DNA of 64,000 nt from Akkermansiaceae bacterium (GTDB lineage Bacteria; Verrucomicrobiota; Verrucomicrobiia; Verrucomicrobiales; Akkermansiaceae): assembly GCA_025363295.1 (NCBI GenBank), contig JANYEC010000103.1:1-64000 (forward strand), written 5' to 3'. The translations under genes and the position numbers were made by a program. The notes under the pieces are model-generated. The model saw nothing but the letters and a program-made list of their open reading frames with translations, made no database searches and was not told the DNA's origin. Shown here piece by piece: positions 55,277 through 63,481 of this stretch. The stretch's first letter is position 1, and each line of letters starts with the position of its first letter.

Positions 55277-56413
55277 ATGAAATTCAGATCACTCACGCTC
55301 CCTACCATTGCCGCTCTCGCCACCGCCTTGATCGGCTGCAAACCTGGAGGCGGAGATACCATCAAAGTGGGGGAATTCGCCTCAATCACTGGAAAGGAAG
55401 CGACCTTTGGCATCTCGTCGCACGAGGGCACCGTGCTGGCGATCGAGGGACTCAATGCGAAAGGTGGGGTGCTCGGGAAAAAATTAGAACTGCTTACGGA
55501 AGACGATCAAACGAAGGCCGGAGAGCCTGCGAACGCGGTGAACAAGCTGATTTCCAAAGACGGAGTGATCGCTATCCTCGGCGAAGTGGCCTCCAGTCGT
55601 TCGCTTGAAGCCGCGCCGATCTGCCAACAGGAGAAGATCCCGATGATTTCACCCTCCTCCACCAACCCGACGGTGACGCAGGTGGGTGACTATATTTTCC
55701 GCGTGTGTTTCACGGATACTTTCCAAGGTGCGGCCCTCGCAAATTTCGCCACGGGAACTCTGAAAGCGAACCGGATTGCCATCCTCACCGATGTGAAGAG
55801 TGACTACAGCAAAGGCCTTGCAAAAAACTTTAAACAAAAGCTCTCCAGCAATGGCGGCAAGGTGGCCGTGGAACTCGACTACAATGGCGGCGAGAAGGAT
55901 TTCAAAAACCAACTCACTACCATCAAGGCCGATTCTCCGGATGCGATTTTCCTCCCTGGTTACTATAACGATGTCGCACTCATCTGCATCCAAGTCAAAC
56001 AACTTGGTATGAATATCCCGATCTTCGGCGGCGACGGTTGGGAAAGTGATAGTCTCATCACCGTGGGCAAGGAAGCAGTAGAAGGGACTTATTTCTCCAC
56101 GCACTGCTCGCCGGAAGAGGGAACTCCAGAAATGGTAGCGTTTGTGGCATCTTACAAGAAGCGTTTCAATGGCAAGACCCCGGACGCCATGGCCGTGCTC
56201 GGTTATGATTCTGCGATGGTGCTTGCCGATTCGATCAAGCGCGCAGGCACCACCGAGTCGGTCGCGCTACGCGCGGCCATCGCTTCCACCAAGGACTTTG
56301 CGGGTGCCGGTGGTAAGTTTTCTATCAATGCCAATCGCGGTGCCGATAAGCCTCTCGTTTTCATTCAAATCAAAGGCGGCAAGTTCACCTACAAGGCCAC
56401 GGTGAATCCCTGA
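55277..56413 (+). CDS. livJ: Branched-chain amino acid ABC transporter, substrate-binding lipoprotein
   Basis: This 378-residue type I periplasmic binding protein has a lipoprotein signal (MKFRSLTLPTIAALATALIGC, Cys21). The mature part IKVGEFASITGKEATFGISS and the segment VIAILGEVASSRSLEAAPI, followed by IPMISPSSTNPTVTQ, are typical of LivJ-like proteins. The lipid anchor instead of a free periplasmic form is unusual for a Gram-negative but common in this phylum. Its neighbours livHMGF complete the transporter. The substrate may be a branched-chain amino acid or another amide; the sequence cannot tell. Confidence 0.93.
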   Translation: MKFRSLTLPTIAALATALIGCKPGGGDTIKVGEFASITGKEATFGISSHEGTVLAIEGLNAKGGVLGKKLELLTEDDQTKAGEPANAVNKLISKDGVIAILGEVASSRSLEAAPICQQEKIPMISPSSTNPTVTQVGDYIFRVCFTDTFQGAALANFATGTLKANRIAILTDVKSDYSKGLAKNFKQKLSSNGGKVAVELDYNGGEKDFKNQLTTIKADSPDAIFLPGYYNDVALICIQVKQLGMNIPIFGGDGWESDSLITVGKEAVEGTYFSTHCSPEEGTPEMVAFVASYKKRFNGKTPDAMAVLGYDSAMVLADSIKRAGTTESVALRAAIASTKDFAGAGGKFSINANRGADKPLVFIQIKGGKFTYKATVNP

Positions 56414-56533
56414 AAGTTTGGAGGGTATTGGGTTGTGGTTGATAGAAAGAGGATAATGCCTTTTTGCTCCACTTCCCACCACCGGTCTTCGATTCTAATA
56501 TTCTATCAACAATCCTAGAACCTCACCTCTCAA

Positions 56534-57445
56534 GTGGATTGGCTGTTCCAGCAAACTATCAACGGGCTCGGGCTGGGAGCCATTTACGCGCTCATCGCCC
56601 TCGGCTATACGATGGTCTATGGCGTGTTGAGGTTCATCAATTTCGCCCACAGCGACGTCCTGATGTTAGGAGCGTTCAGCGCGTATTACATTGCTCCGAA
56701 AATCGAGAAAAGCTGTGGTAACCAATCGGTGCTCGGTTGCATCATGGTCTTTGTGGTGGTGGCAGCGATTTGCGCCTGCATTGGCATGACCATAGAACGC
56801 CTGGCCTATCGCCCATTGCGCAATCGTCCGAAACTAACCGTTCTCATCACGGCAATCGGCGTTTCGTTATTGATCGAATACACTGCACAAAATGAAAGGG
56901 TGATCGGTGCCACGCAATTGCCATTTCCTCAATTGCTGCCGGAAAAGGCGTTGCAATTCGGAAAAATCGTCATTTCTAGCAATGATGTGCTGACCATTTG
57001 TGTTACGATTGTTTTGCTGATCGTCATGTGGTTCATCGTGCAGAAAACCCGGATCGGCACCGCCATGCGCGCGGTCTCTTTCAATCAGCAGGCCGCCTTG
57101 CTGATGGGCGTGCCGGTCAACCGCATCATTTCATTCACGTTTGGTTTAGGCTCCGCGCTCGCTGCCATCGCTGGGATTCTGTATGCGATGAAATCGCCCA
57201 GCATCGAACCGCTGATGGGGGTACAGCCCGGATTGAAAGCCTTCATCGCGGCAGTGCTTGGGGGGATTGGAAATTTGCCGGGAGCCGTGCTCGGTGGCGT
57301 ATTGTTAGGCATGTTGGATGCTTTTGCTGGCGGTATCCCCGGCCTGTCGAGTTACCGCGATGCGATCGCCTTTGGGATTCTTATTCTGATCCTGCTTTTT
57401 AAACCTGCGGGTCTGCTAGGCCGCTCTACCATTGAGAAAGTCTGA
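56534..57445 (+). CDS. livH: Branched-chain amino acid ABC transporter permease LivH
   Basis: The 303-residue permease starts with GTG and has about eight membrane helices. Typical LivH motifs are LGAIYALIALGYTMVYGVLR at the start, the IERLAYRPLRNRPKLTVL EAA-like loop, and GVQPGLKAFIAAVLGGIGNL. It is followed directly by livM, which shares its stop/start base (57445). Confidence 0.95.
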   Translation: MDWLFQQTINGLGLGAIYALIALGYTMVYGVLRFINFAHSDVLMLGAFSAYYIAPKIEKSCGNQSVLGCIMVFVVVAAICACIGMTIERLAYRPLRNRPKLTVLITAIGVSLLIEYTAQNERVIGATQLPFPQLLPEKALQFGKIVISSNDVLTICVTIVLLIVMWFIVQKTRIGTAMRAVSFNQQAALLMGVPVNRIISFTFGLGSALAAIAGILYAMKSPSIEPLMGVQPGLKAFIAAVLGGIGNLPGAVLGGVLLGMLDAFAGGIPGLSSYRDAIAFGILILILLFKPAGLLGRSTIEKV

Positions 57446-58368
57446 TGCCGCTACCTGGAGCTAAACGCTGGTTGATCTTAGGAATCGCGCTCGCGGTTTT
57501 AGCATCTTATTTTTCCGCGCAATTTAACCGCTACTACTTGGGTGTTGCGATCGACGTCGGCATTGCGATCATCCTCGCCACCAGTCTGAATCTGATCAAC
57601 GGCCACACCGGCCAGTTCAGCCTCGGTCACGCGGGATTCATGGCGGTGGGCGGATATTTTTCCGCGTGGGTTTCGCTGCACATCGGTGAAACAGTGAATG
57701 CCTTTTGGTATTTCCCCCTCGCGCTCATGGCTGGGGGGCTACTCGCTGCATTCGTTGGATTGTTAGTCGGCGTGCCCTCCCTGCGACTTCGAGGAGATTA
57801 CCTCGCAATCGTGACTCTTGGATTCGGTGAAATCATCCGTGTTTTTGCTCAAAACACCGAGGCCATCGGAGCGGCCAGCGGACTCAAGGGAATCCCGAAA
57901 CTCACCAATCTTGGATGGACCTTCGGATTTGCTGCCGTCACGATCTACGCTATTTCTGCATTAGTGAATTCCACCTACGGCCGAGCCTTCATCGCCGTCC
58001 ACGATGATGAAATCGCAGCGGAATCTAACGGTATCGACGCCACCCGAACGAAAGTCATTGCCTTTGTCACCGGGGCTTTTTTCTCTGGAATCGCGGGCGG
58101 CTTATATGCCCATCACAAACAATTTCTATCACCTACCGGCTTCGATTGGGTGAAGTCCATCGACATCGTCGTCATGGTCATCCTCGGCGGCATGGGCCGC
58201 ACGGTCGGTGTGGTCGTAGCTGCCATCCTGCTCACTTTGATGCCGGAATTTCTGCGCGAGTTTTCGGAATACCGCATGATCGTTTACTCGCTGCTGATCA
58301 TTTTGCTAATGCTCTGGCGTCCTGCAGGACTTTTCTCGCTTATCCCTCAACGCCGCAAAGCCCGATGA
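57445..58368 (+). CDS. livM: Branched-chain amino acid ABC transporter permease LivM
   Basis: This 307-residue second permease subunit has the LivM pattern: ATSLNLINGHTGQFSLGHAG near the N-terminus, LRLRGDYLAIVTLGFGEIIR and GRAFIAVHDDEIAAESNGID in the middle. Its stop overlaps the livG ATG by 4 bases. Confidence 0.95.
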   Translation: MPLPGAKRWLILGIALAVLASYFSAQFNRYYLGVAIDVGIAIILATSLNLINGHTGQFSLGHAGFMAVGGYFSAWVSLHIGETVNAFWYFPLALMAGGLLAAFVGLLVGVPSLRLRGDYLAIVTLGFGEIIRVFAQNTEAIGAASGLKGIPKLTNLGWTFGFAAVTIYAISALVNSTYGRAFIAVHDDEIAAESNGIDATRTKVIAFVTGAFFSGIAGGLYAHHKQFLSPTGFDWVKSIDIVVMVILGGMGRTVGVVVAAILLTLMPEFLREFSEYRMIVYSLLIILLMLWRPAGLFSLIPQRRKAR

Positions 58369-59138
58369 GCACGCCCTTGCTAGAACTCGACAATGCCACG
58401 ATCAGATTCGGTGGTCTCACCGCCGTTTCGGAGTTTTCCCTAAGTGTTGGGGAAGGGGAGTTAGTAGGATTGATCGGACCTAACGGCGCGGGAAAAACTA
58501 CGGCTTTCAACATGATTACCGGTGTCTATCAGCCGACCAGTGGCCAAATCCGCTTCGCCGGAAAAGACACGCTCGGCATTAAGCCGAACCGACTCGCCGC
58601 GCATGGCATCGCCCGCACCTTTCAGAATATCAGGCTCTTCGCATCCCTCAGCGTCTTAGACAACATTCGCGTCGCCGCCCGTCTTCACAATCATGAGGGC
58701 TATTTTAGTTCGCTCTGGCGCGGGAAAAAATTCTCCAAGGCCGAAACGGAAACCGAAAAAAACGCCCTCGAACTCCTCGAAATTTTCGACCTCTCTCAGC
58801 AGCGCGACGAACTCGCCGTCTCGCTTCCTTACGGTGACCAACGCCGCCTCGAAATCGTCCGCGCCCTCGCTACTCGGCCGAAACTTCTGCTGCTAGACGA
58901 ACCCGCTGCTGGCATGAATCCATCTGAAAAAGAAGATCTCATGCGGCTTATCCGCTTCGTCAAGGAGCGCTACCATCTATCTGTTCTGCTCGTCGAACAT
59001 GATATGAAAGTCGTCATGGGCATCTGCGAGAGAATCGCCGTGCTCGAATACGGCATCAAAATCGCCGAAGGCACGCCAAAGGAGATCCAATGTCACCCGA
59101 AAGTCATCGAAGCCTATCTGGGGGCAGCCGCGGTTTGA
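58365..59138 (+). CDS. livG: Branched-chain amino acid ABC transporter ATPase LivG
   Basis: This 257-residue ATPase shows Walker A GPNGAGKTT, the Q-loop segment in ARTFQNIRLF, a signature written SLPYGDQRRLEI in place of the usual LSYGQQR, Walker B LLLLDEPAAGMNP and the switch His in VEHDMKVVMG. The start at 58365 overlaps the livM stop; an in-frame upstream extension to 58146 is inside livM and not used. Confidence 0.95.
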   Translation: MSTPLLELDNATIRFGGLTAVSEFSLSVGEGELVGLIGPNGAGKTTAFNMITGVYQPTSGQIRFAGKDTLGIKPNRLAAHGIARTFQNIRLFASLSVLDNIRVAARLHNHEGYFSSLWRGKKFSKAETETEKNALELLEIFDLSQQRDELAVSLPYGDQRRLEIVRALATRPKLLLLDEPAAGMNPSEKEDLMRLIRFVKERYHLSVLLVEHDMKVVMGICERIAVLEYGIKIAEGTPKEIQCHPKVIEAYLGAAAV

Positions 59139-59151
59139 AGAGGTGGGCACC

Positions 59152-59178
59152 GCGAATATGGCGAATCGAGCGAATCTT
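59152..59178. repeat. 9-base tandem repeat, left flank of the GxxExxY gene
   Basis: Three consecutive 9-mers of the form GCGAATNNN (GCGAATATG, GCGAATCGA and a third) lie just after livG. The same unit occurs in the opposite orientation at 59682-59708, on the other side of the GxxExxY gene. Confidence 0.75.
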
Positions 59179-59293
59179 TAAGAAATGAAGATATGGAAAA
59201 TCTGAAATCTCGTGCTCCTCTTAAAAAGACTCGCCGGAAACGCCTGATTCGCGGTGTCTTATTCCCAACTCCTCAAAGCAGAAGATCACACTC

Positions 59294-59701
59294 ATGGAAC
59301 TGATTTACCGAGAGGAGGTCTTCGCAATCATCGGTGCTTGTTTCGAGGTTTACAACGAAATGGGCTCGGGCTTTCTCGAAGACGTCTATCAAGAGGCATT
59401 GGAAAGGGAACTCGGCTTTCGAAGCATTCGATTTGTTCCAAAGCCCAAATTGGAGATTTTCTACAAAGGCAAACTCCTGACAAAAAAGTACGAGCCTGAC
59501 TTCGTCCTGCACTTTAAAATCGTGATGGAGATTAAAGCGGTGAAAAGCTTCGCTGACGAACACAGAGCGCAGGTTCACAATTACCTCAAGGCCTCTTCAT
59601 TCCAAGCCGGACTCCTCGTGAACTTCGGCAAACCCGGCGCTCTCGAATACGAAAGAATTGTCCGCACCAAACTTTTTTCAAAAGATTCGCCAGATTCGTA
59701 A
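59294..59701 (+). CDS. GxxExxY family protein (PD-(D/E)XK nuclease-like)
   Basis: This 135-residue protein has the family motif GFLEDVY at 26-32, and a PD-(D/E)XK-type core: Pro68-Asp69 in YEPDFVLHF and Glu79-x-Lys81 in VMEIKAV. The family's function is unknown; a nuclease-like or DNA-binding role is suggested by the fold. It sits between livG and livF, where it breaks an otherwise continuous operon, and is bounded by inverted 9-base repeats. It therefore looks like an inserted unit. Confidence 0.9.
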   Translation: MELIYREEVFAIIGACFEVYNEMGSGFLEDVYQEALERELGFRSIRFVPKPKLEIFYKGKLLTKKYEPDFVLHFKIVMEIKAVKSFADEHRAQVHNYLKASSFQAGLLVNFGKPGALEYERIVRTKLFSKDSPDS

Positions 59702-59708
59702 GATTCAC
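59682..59708. repeat. 9-base tandem repeat, right flank of the GxxExxY gene
   Basis: Three 9-mers (AAGATTCGC, CAGATTCGT and one more) are the reverse complement type of the left array. The array overlaps the last codons of the GxxExxY gene and its stop. Confidence 0.75.
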
Positions 59709-59739
59709 GGTTCATCTCTCTTTTGCCTACAACCAAACC

Positions 59740-60444
59740 ATGCTCTCCGTCGAAAATCTCAATGTCAGTTACGGTGCCATCAAAGCCCTTCACGGCGTTT
59801 CTCTGAAAGTGCCGGAGGGCAGCATCGTCACTTTGATAGGAGCCAACGGTGCGGGGAAATCGACGACACTGCGTGCGCTTTCGGGACTCGTGAAATCAAC
59901 TGGCGTGGTGACATACAATGGTCAGGACATCTCGAAGCTTGCTCCTAACCAAATTGTGGCCTTGGGGCTTTGCCACGTTCCAGAAGGGCGGATGGTATTC
60001 GCCAATCTCACGGTGCACGAGAATCTTAAGATGGGAGCGTATCTTCAGCGCGATAAGCATTGGATCGCTAACCAGACGGATTATGTCTTCGGCCTTTTTC
60101 CACGCCTCAAGGAGCGCGAAAATCAGGCGGCCGGCACTCTCTCGGGTGGTGAGCAACAGATGCTAGCGATCGGTCGTGCGCTCCTGAGTAAGCCGAAGTT
60201 TCTCATGCTCGATGAGCCGTCACTCGGCATCGCACCCTTGTTAGTAAAATCGATCTTCGAGCGAATCGTGGAGATTAATCGTGAACAAGGTCTCACCATT
60301 CTCCTCGTCGAACAGAACGCAAATCTCGCGCTCGATGTTTCCAGCTATGCCTACGTTTTGGAAACGGGTAAGGTTCTGTTAGGTGGCCCTTCCGCGCAGC
60401 TTAAGCAAGACCCACAAGTGCAAGCCAGCTACCTCGGCGCTTGA
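59740..60444 (+). CDS. livF: Branched-chain amino acid ABC transporter ATPase LivF
   Basis: This 234-residue ATPase has Walker A GANGAGKST, the signature LSGGEQQMLAIGRAL, Walker B FLMLDEPSLGIAP and the switch region LLVEQNANLALD, all typical of LivF. It is separated from livG by about 600 bases holding the GxxExxY unit. Confidence 0.95.
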   Translation: MLSVENLNVSYGAIKALHGVSLKVPEGSIVTLIGANGAGKSTTLRALSGLVKSTGVVTYNGQDISKLAPNQIVALGLCHVPEGRMVFANLTVHENLKMGAYLQRDKHWIANQTDYVFGLFPRLKERENQAAGTLSGGEQQMLAIGRALLSKPKFLMLDEPSLGIAPLLVKSIFERIVEINREQGLTILLVEQNANLALDVSSYAYVLETGKVLLGGPSAQLKQDPQVQASYLGA

Positions 60445-60450
60445 GAATTT

Positions 60451-61017
60451 TTATTTTTGTAACACCCGCAGCACCGGCGGTAGCGATTCTTTCCAAGCGT
60501 GGGCGATGGCGCATTCGATCACCGCATCCTCATCGTCGCGACGGGGGAAACTCTTGTTTTCACGCGCTTTACGGGCAGTGGTCATGATGGCTTGAAGTTC
60601 CGGCGCAAGTGATAGGATTCCTAACACGGCGGATAGCGAGGTCGCAGCGAGAAACGCCGCGATGGCCCCGAAGGCAGGAATCTTCGCCACCAGCACCGCC
60701 ATCAATGCGACGATCCCGCTGAGCGGAGGAACGGCGAGGCTAAAGCGCTTGGAACTTTCACTAGCAGCAAAGGGCTTGGGATCGCGCTCTTTCCATTCTG
60801 CTAGAGCTTTAAGCCGGAGCTGTTTGCCAAATTCATCTGCCGTCCCTTCCGCCCGATGAATGACAGCGGAATCTTCGGGTGCAGGCATCCAAACCCCCAA
60901 GTCACAGCGGCAGGGACGCTGCCCGTCCGTTTGAAGCACTCGCATGCCGAACCACCAGCGGGCGATGAGCACGGCGGCAATCGCAATCGCGGAAAACAGA
61001 AAAAGAAGACGCCACAT
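60451..61017 (-). CDS. Membrane protein of unknown function next to efflux genes
   Basis: From ATG 61017 this 188-residue protein has an N-terminal membrane helix (LFLFSAIAIAAVLIARWWF), a Cys-containing soluble segment (RPCRCDLGVWMPAPED) and one or two further helices (SGIVALMAVLVAKIP, AIAAFLAATSLSAVLGILSL). I do not recognise the family. It starts next to the end of the TolC-like gene and is probably translated from the same mRNA. Confidence 0.75.
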   Translation of the reverse strand: MWRLLFLFSAIAIAAVLIARWWFGMRVLQTDGQRPCRCDLGVWMPAPEDSAVIHRAEGTADEFGKQLRLKALAEWKERDPKPFAASESSKRFSLAVPPLSGIVALMAVLVAKIPAFGAIAAFLAATSLSAVLGILSLAPELQAIMTTARKARENKSFPRRDDEDAVIECAIAHAWKESLPPVLRVLQK

Positions 61018-61025
61018 GGTTTCTG

Positions 61026-62426
61026 TTATTTGCCGCTCCATCCGCCGCCAAGAGCCTTGGCGAGGGCAGTGAGGGTGATTCGTTGTTGGGCATCCAGTTG
61101 ACTAAGTGTTAGGCGGACCTGTAGAATCGAACGGTCGGCGGCGACTACCTCGATGTAGCTGGTGAGGCCTTTATCATAGCGTTCCTGAGCAATCCTCCGT
61201 GATTCTCTGGCGCTGGAGAGCGCGCGCGTCAGTGCGGAGTGGGAGCGTGCTAGGCCTTTGAGATCAACGAGCGCATCTTCCACTTCGCGGAGCGCGATGA
61301 GCAGCGTTTGTCGATAGGCGGCGAGCGCTTCATCATAGCGGCTACGTGCGGCCTGATAGTTCGCCTTGTTAGTGCCGCCATCGAAGAGCGGCGCGGCGAC
61401 TCCTGCCCCTAACGAAAGCACCCGATTTTCCCAGTCGAGGAAACTTTTTACATCGAGCGACTCGAACCCAGCCCCAGCGCTCAGGCTGAAATTCGGATAG
61501 AATGCAGCTTCCGCCACTCCGATCTTTGCGTTAGCGCCGCGGAGTTGTTGCTCGGCGGCGCGAACATCCGGGCGGCGGTTAAGAACCTCGGCGGGTAGCC
61601 CGGCCTTAATGTTCGGCAGCGCGCCGCTGGTGGTGCGGATGGAAACGGAGAAGTCCGATGGGCGCGCACCGCAAAGCACAGCGAGCGCATGCTCGGCAGA
61701 GCCACGTTGGCGTTGGACTGCGGCGAGGTCGTTGTTAGCAAGTTCGAGTTCGGTATTTGCCTGGCTGGTAGAAAGTCCGTCGATGAGCCCGGCGTCTAAC
61801 TTTGATTTTTGAATGTCGAATGCATCCTTGCGACTTTTAATCGTTTCCTTGACCACGTCTTCTTGGGAATCCAGCCCGCGCAGGAGGAAATATTGGCGGG
61901 CAACTTCTGTGGCCACGCCGAGTCGTTGCGAATCTAGCAAAGCTTCGCTGGCAGCCGCTTGGGCGGACGATGACTCGATGAGGCGTTTGTTGCGTCCCCA
62001 GAGATCGGGATCATAGGCGAGATCAAAGGTGCTGCGGTAGCGCTGTGAATCCAGTTTTACATCAGCGCCTGGCGGGAGATTGTTGCTAACGGAGGATGCG
62101 GAACTGCGGGAAGCCCCACCCGACCCATTTAGGTCTAGTGTGGGGAAAAGCCTCGCCTGATCCACACCAACGAGCGCCCGTGCGGTATCGACGCGGGCCT
62201 TAGCTGCCGCGAGGTCGTTGTTAGCGGATAGAGCGCGATTCACCAACTTCGTGAGATCACCATCGTTGAAAAGCCGCCACCAATTGTCGGGCAAGTGGGT
62301 TCCCGCGGTAGCTTTGCCTTCTTTCCATGTGGTTCCGCCGGTCGCGCCTGGATTCAGGAAATCAGGACCGAATTTGCAGGAGCCGAGGAGCAGCGCGGTA
62401 GGCAGTAAAAGCAGATGAGGTTTCAT
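61026..62426 (-). CDS. TolC-like outer-membrane efflux lipoprotein (NodT/OprM family)
   Basis: The 466-residue protein has a lipoprotein signal (LLLGSC, Cys17) and the two-repeat OEP architecture: NWWRLFNDGDLTKLVNRAL near the start, a coiled barrel region, and the second repeat with LNRRPDVRAAEQQLRGANAK and GAGVAAPLFDGGTNKANYQA. It forms the outer channel for the efflux machinery whose adaptor is the next gene. Confidence 0.93.
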   Translation of the reverse strand: MKPHLLLLPTALLLGSCKFGPDFLNPGATGGTTWKEGKATAGTHLPDNWWRLFNDGDLTKLVNRALSANNDLAAAKARVDTARALVGVDQARLFPTLDLNGSGGASRSSASSVSNNLPPGADVKLDSQRYRSTFDLAYDPDLWGRNKRLIESSSAQAAASEALLDSQRLGVATEVARQYFLLRGLDSQEDVVKETIKSRKDAFDIQKSKLDAGLIDGLSTSQANTELELANNDLAAVQRQRGSAEHALAVLCGARPSDFSVSIRTTSGALPNIKAGLPAEVLNRRPDVRAAEQQLRGANAKIGVAEAAFYPNFSLSAGAGFESLDVKSFLDWENRVLSLGAGVAAPLFDGGTNKANYQAARSRYDEALAAYRQTLLIALREVEDALVDLKGLARSHSALTRALSSARESRRIAQERYDKGLTSYIEVVAADRSILQVRLTLSQLDAQQRITLTALAKALGGGWSGK

Positions 62427-62429
62427 GGC

Positions 62430-63386
62430 TTATTGGTGGAGCTCCGGAGCTTCGATGAAAACATCCACTTGCTGACCCACATAAAGCGGCGGTTCATCCG
62501 GCCGTTTCAAGGAATAAATCACCTGCAGCACGCGGGTGTCCACACGCTCGGTGCTCGATCCAGTTAGAGAAACCTTTGGAATGACATACGGTTCTACACG
62601 GATAAAATCTAGCGGGAAAGTGACCTTTGGATCGCCTTTGAGATAGCCATAAGCCTTCTGTCCCTTGCGAATGCGGGTAGCGTTCTGCTCGTCGATGTCA
62701 GCACGGACTTGTAGCGTATCCGTCTGGCCGATGATCATCGCGGGAGTTTTAGGTGAGGTGGCGGCATATTCCCCGGCGCGGATGTTAAGCTGAATGATGT
62801 CGCCATCGCGTGGCGATCGAACCGTTAGACGTTCCATGAGCATGGTGATGCGTTTTGATGAAATGTCAGAAGCAGCTAACTGAGACTTGGCCGCAGCGAG
62901 TTGCGCTTGGGAAACCGCGACGTCTTGCCTGCGATTTTCCAAATCATCGCGGCTCACGGCGCGGCTATCCGTGACGTTTGTTAGGCGGGCTAGTTGAGAT
63001 TCCAGTTTCGCAAGCTGTGCGTCACTCACGGCGATCTGCGCCTGCGCGACCTCGCGCTGGGCTTGGGTGGTAAGCATCTCCGCTCGCAAGTCACGATCGT
63101 CGAGTTTGAAAAGTGGCTGCTCCTTTTTTACTGCATCGTTTACCTTGACGAGAACTTCGGTGACGAGGCCGGGCAGGGGAACGCCGATGGCTACATTCTC
63201 GCTGAGTGATTCGAGAATACCCGTCGCTGCGACCGCATCCGGATAGGGTTTCTCGGGCGGCATGATCGGCGGATTACCAGGGGGCGGCATCGCTCGTTCG
63301 GCTTGAACGTTTGAGACCTTTACAATCATCACCACACCGAAAATGGCGGAGAGGATGGAACCGTAGCGGAGGAATTTTGAGAACAT
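62430..63386 (-). CDS. HlyD-family periplasmic adaptor
   Basis: This 318-residue membrane fusion protein has an N-terminal anchor helix (LSAIFGVVMIVKVSNV), a short lipoyl/barrel part (GLVTEVLVKVNDAVKKEQPL), a coiled-coil hairpin (about 100-170, with RAEMLTTQAQREVAQAQIA and LAKLESQLARLTNV), and a second barrel (GQTDTLQVRADIDEQNATRI). With the ABC ATPase upstream and the TolC-like channel downstream it belongs to a MacAB-type or DevBCA-type tripartite exporter. It starts after a 7-base repeat array with no Shine-Dalgarno. Confidence 0.93.
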   Translation of the reverse strand: MFSKFLRYGSILSAIFGVVMIVKVSNVQAERAMPPPGNPPIMPPEKPYPDAVAATGILESLSENVAIGVPLPGLVTEVLVKVNDAVKKEQPLFKLDDRDLRAEMLTTQAQREVAQAQIAVSDAQLAKLESQLARLTNVTDSRAVSRDDLENRRQDVAVSQAQLAAAKSQLAASDISSKRITMLMERLTVRSPRDGDIIQLNIRAGEYAATSPKTPAMIIGQTDTLQVRADIDEQNATRIRKGQKAYGYLKGDPKVTFPLDFIRVEPYVIPKVSLTGSSTERVDTRVLQVIYSLKRPDEPPLYVGQQVDVFIEAPELHQ

Positions 63387-63391
63387 GGGAA

Positions 63392-63419
63392 AGTTGATAG
63401 TGGATGGTTGATTGTTGAT
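63392..63419. repeat. Heptanucleotide array upstream of the HlyD start
   Basis: Four exact-period units of the AGTTGAT/AGTGGAT type precede the HlyD gene on the minus strand, in the same arrangement as in the nuo cluster. Confidence 0.75.
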
Positions 63420-63449
63420 GTTAAGAGGAGGAGAGTGGATTCTGAATTT

Positions 63450-63477
63450 CTATCAATCCTCAACCTTCAACTATCAA
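63450..63477. repeat. Heptanucleotide array downstream of the ABC ATPase gene
   Basis: Four exact-period units (CTATCAA, TCCTCAA and two more, CTATCAA at both ends) directly follow the ATPase stop. Together with the array at 63392 they form an imperfect inverted pair. Confidence 0.75.
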
Positions 63478-63481
63478 CTTC

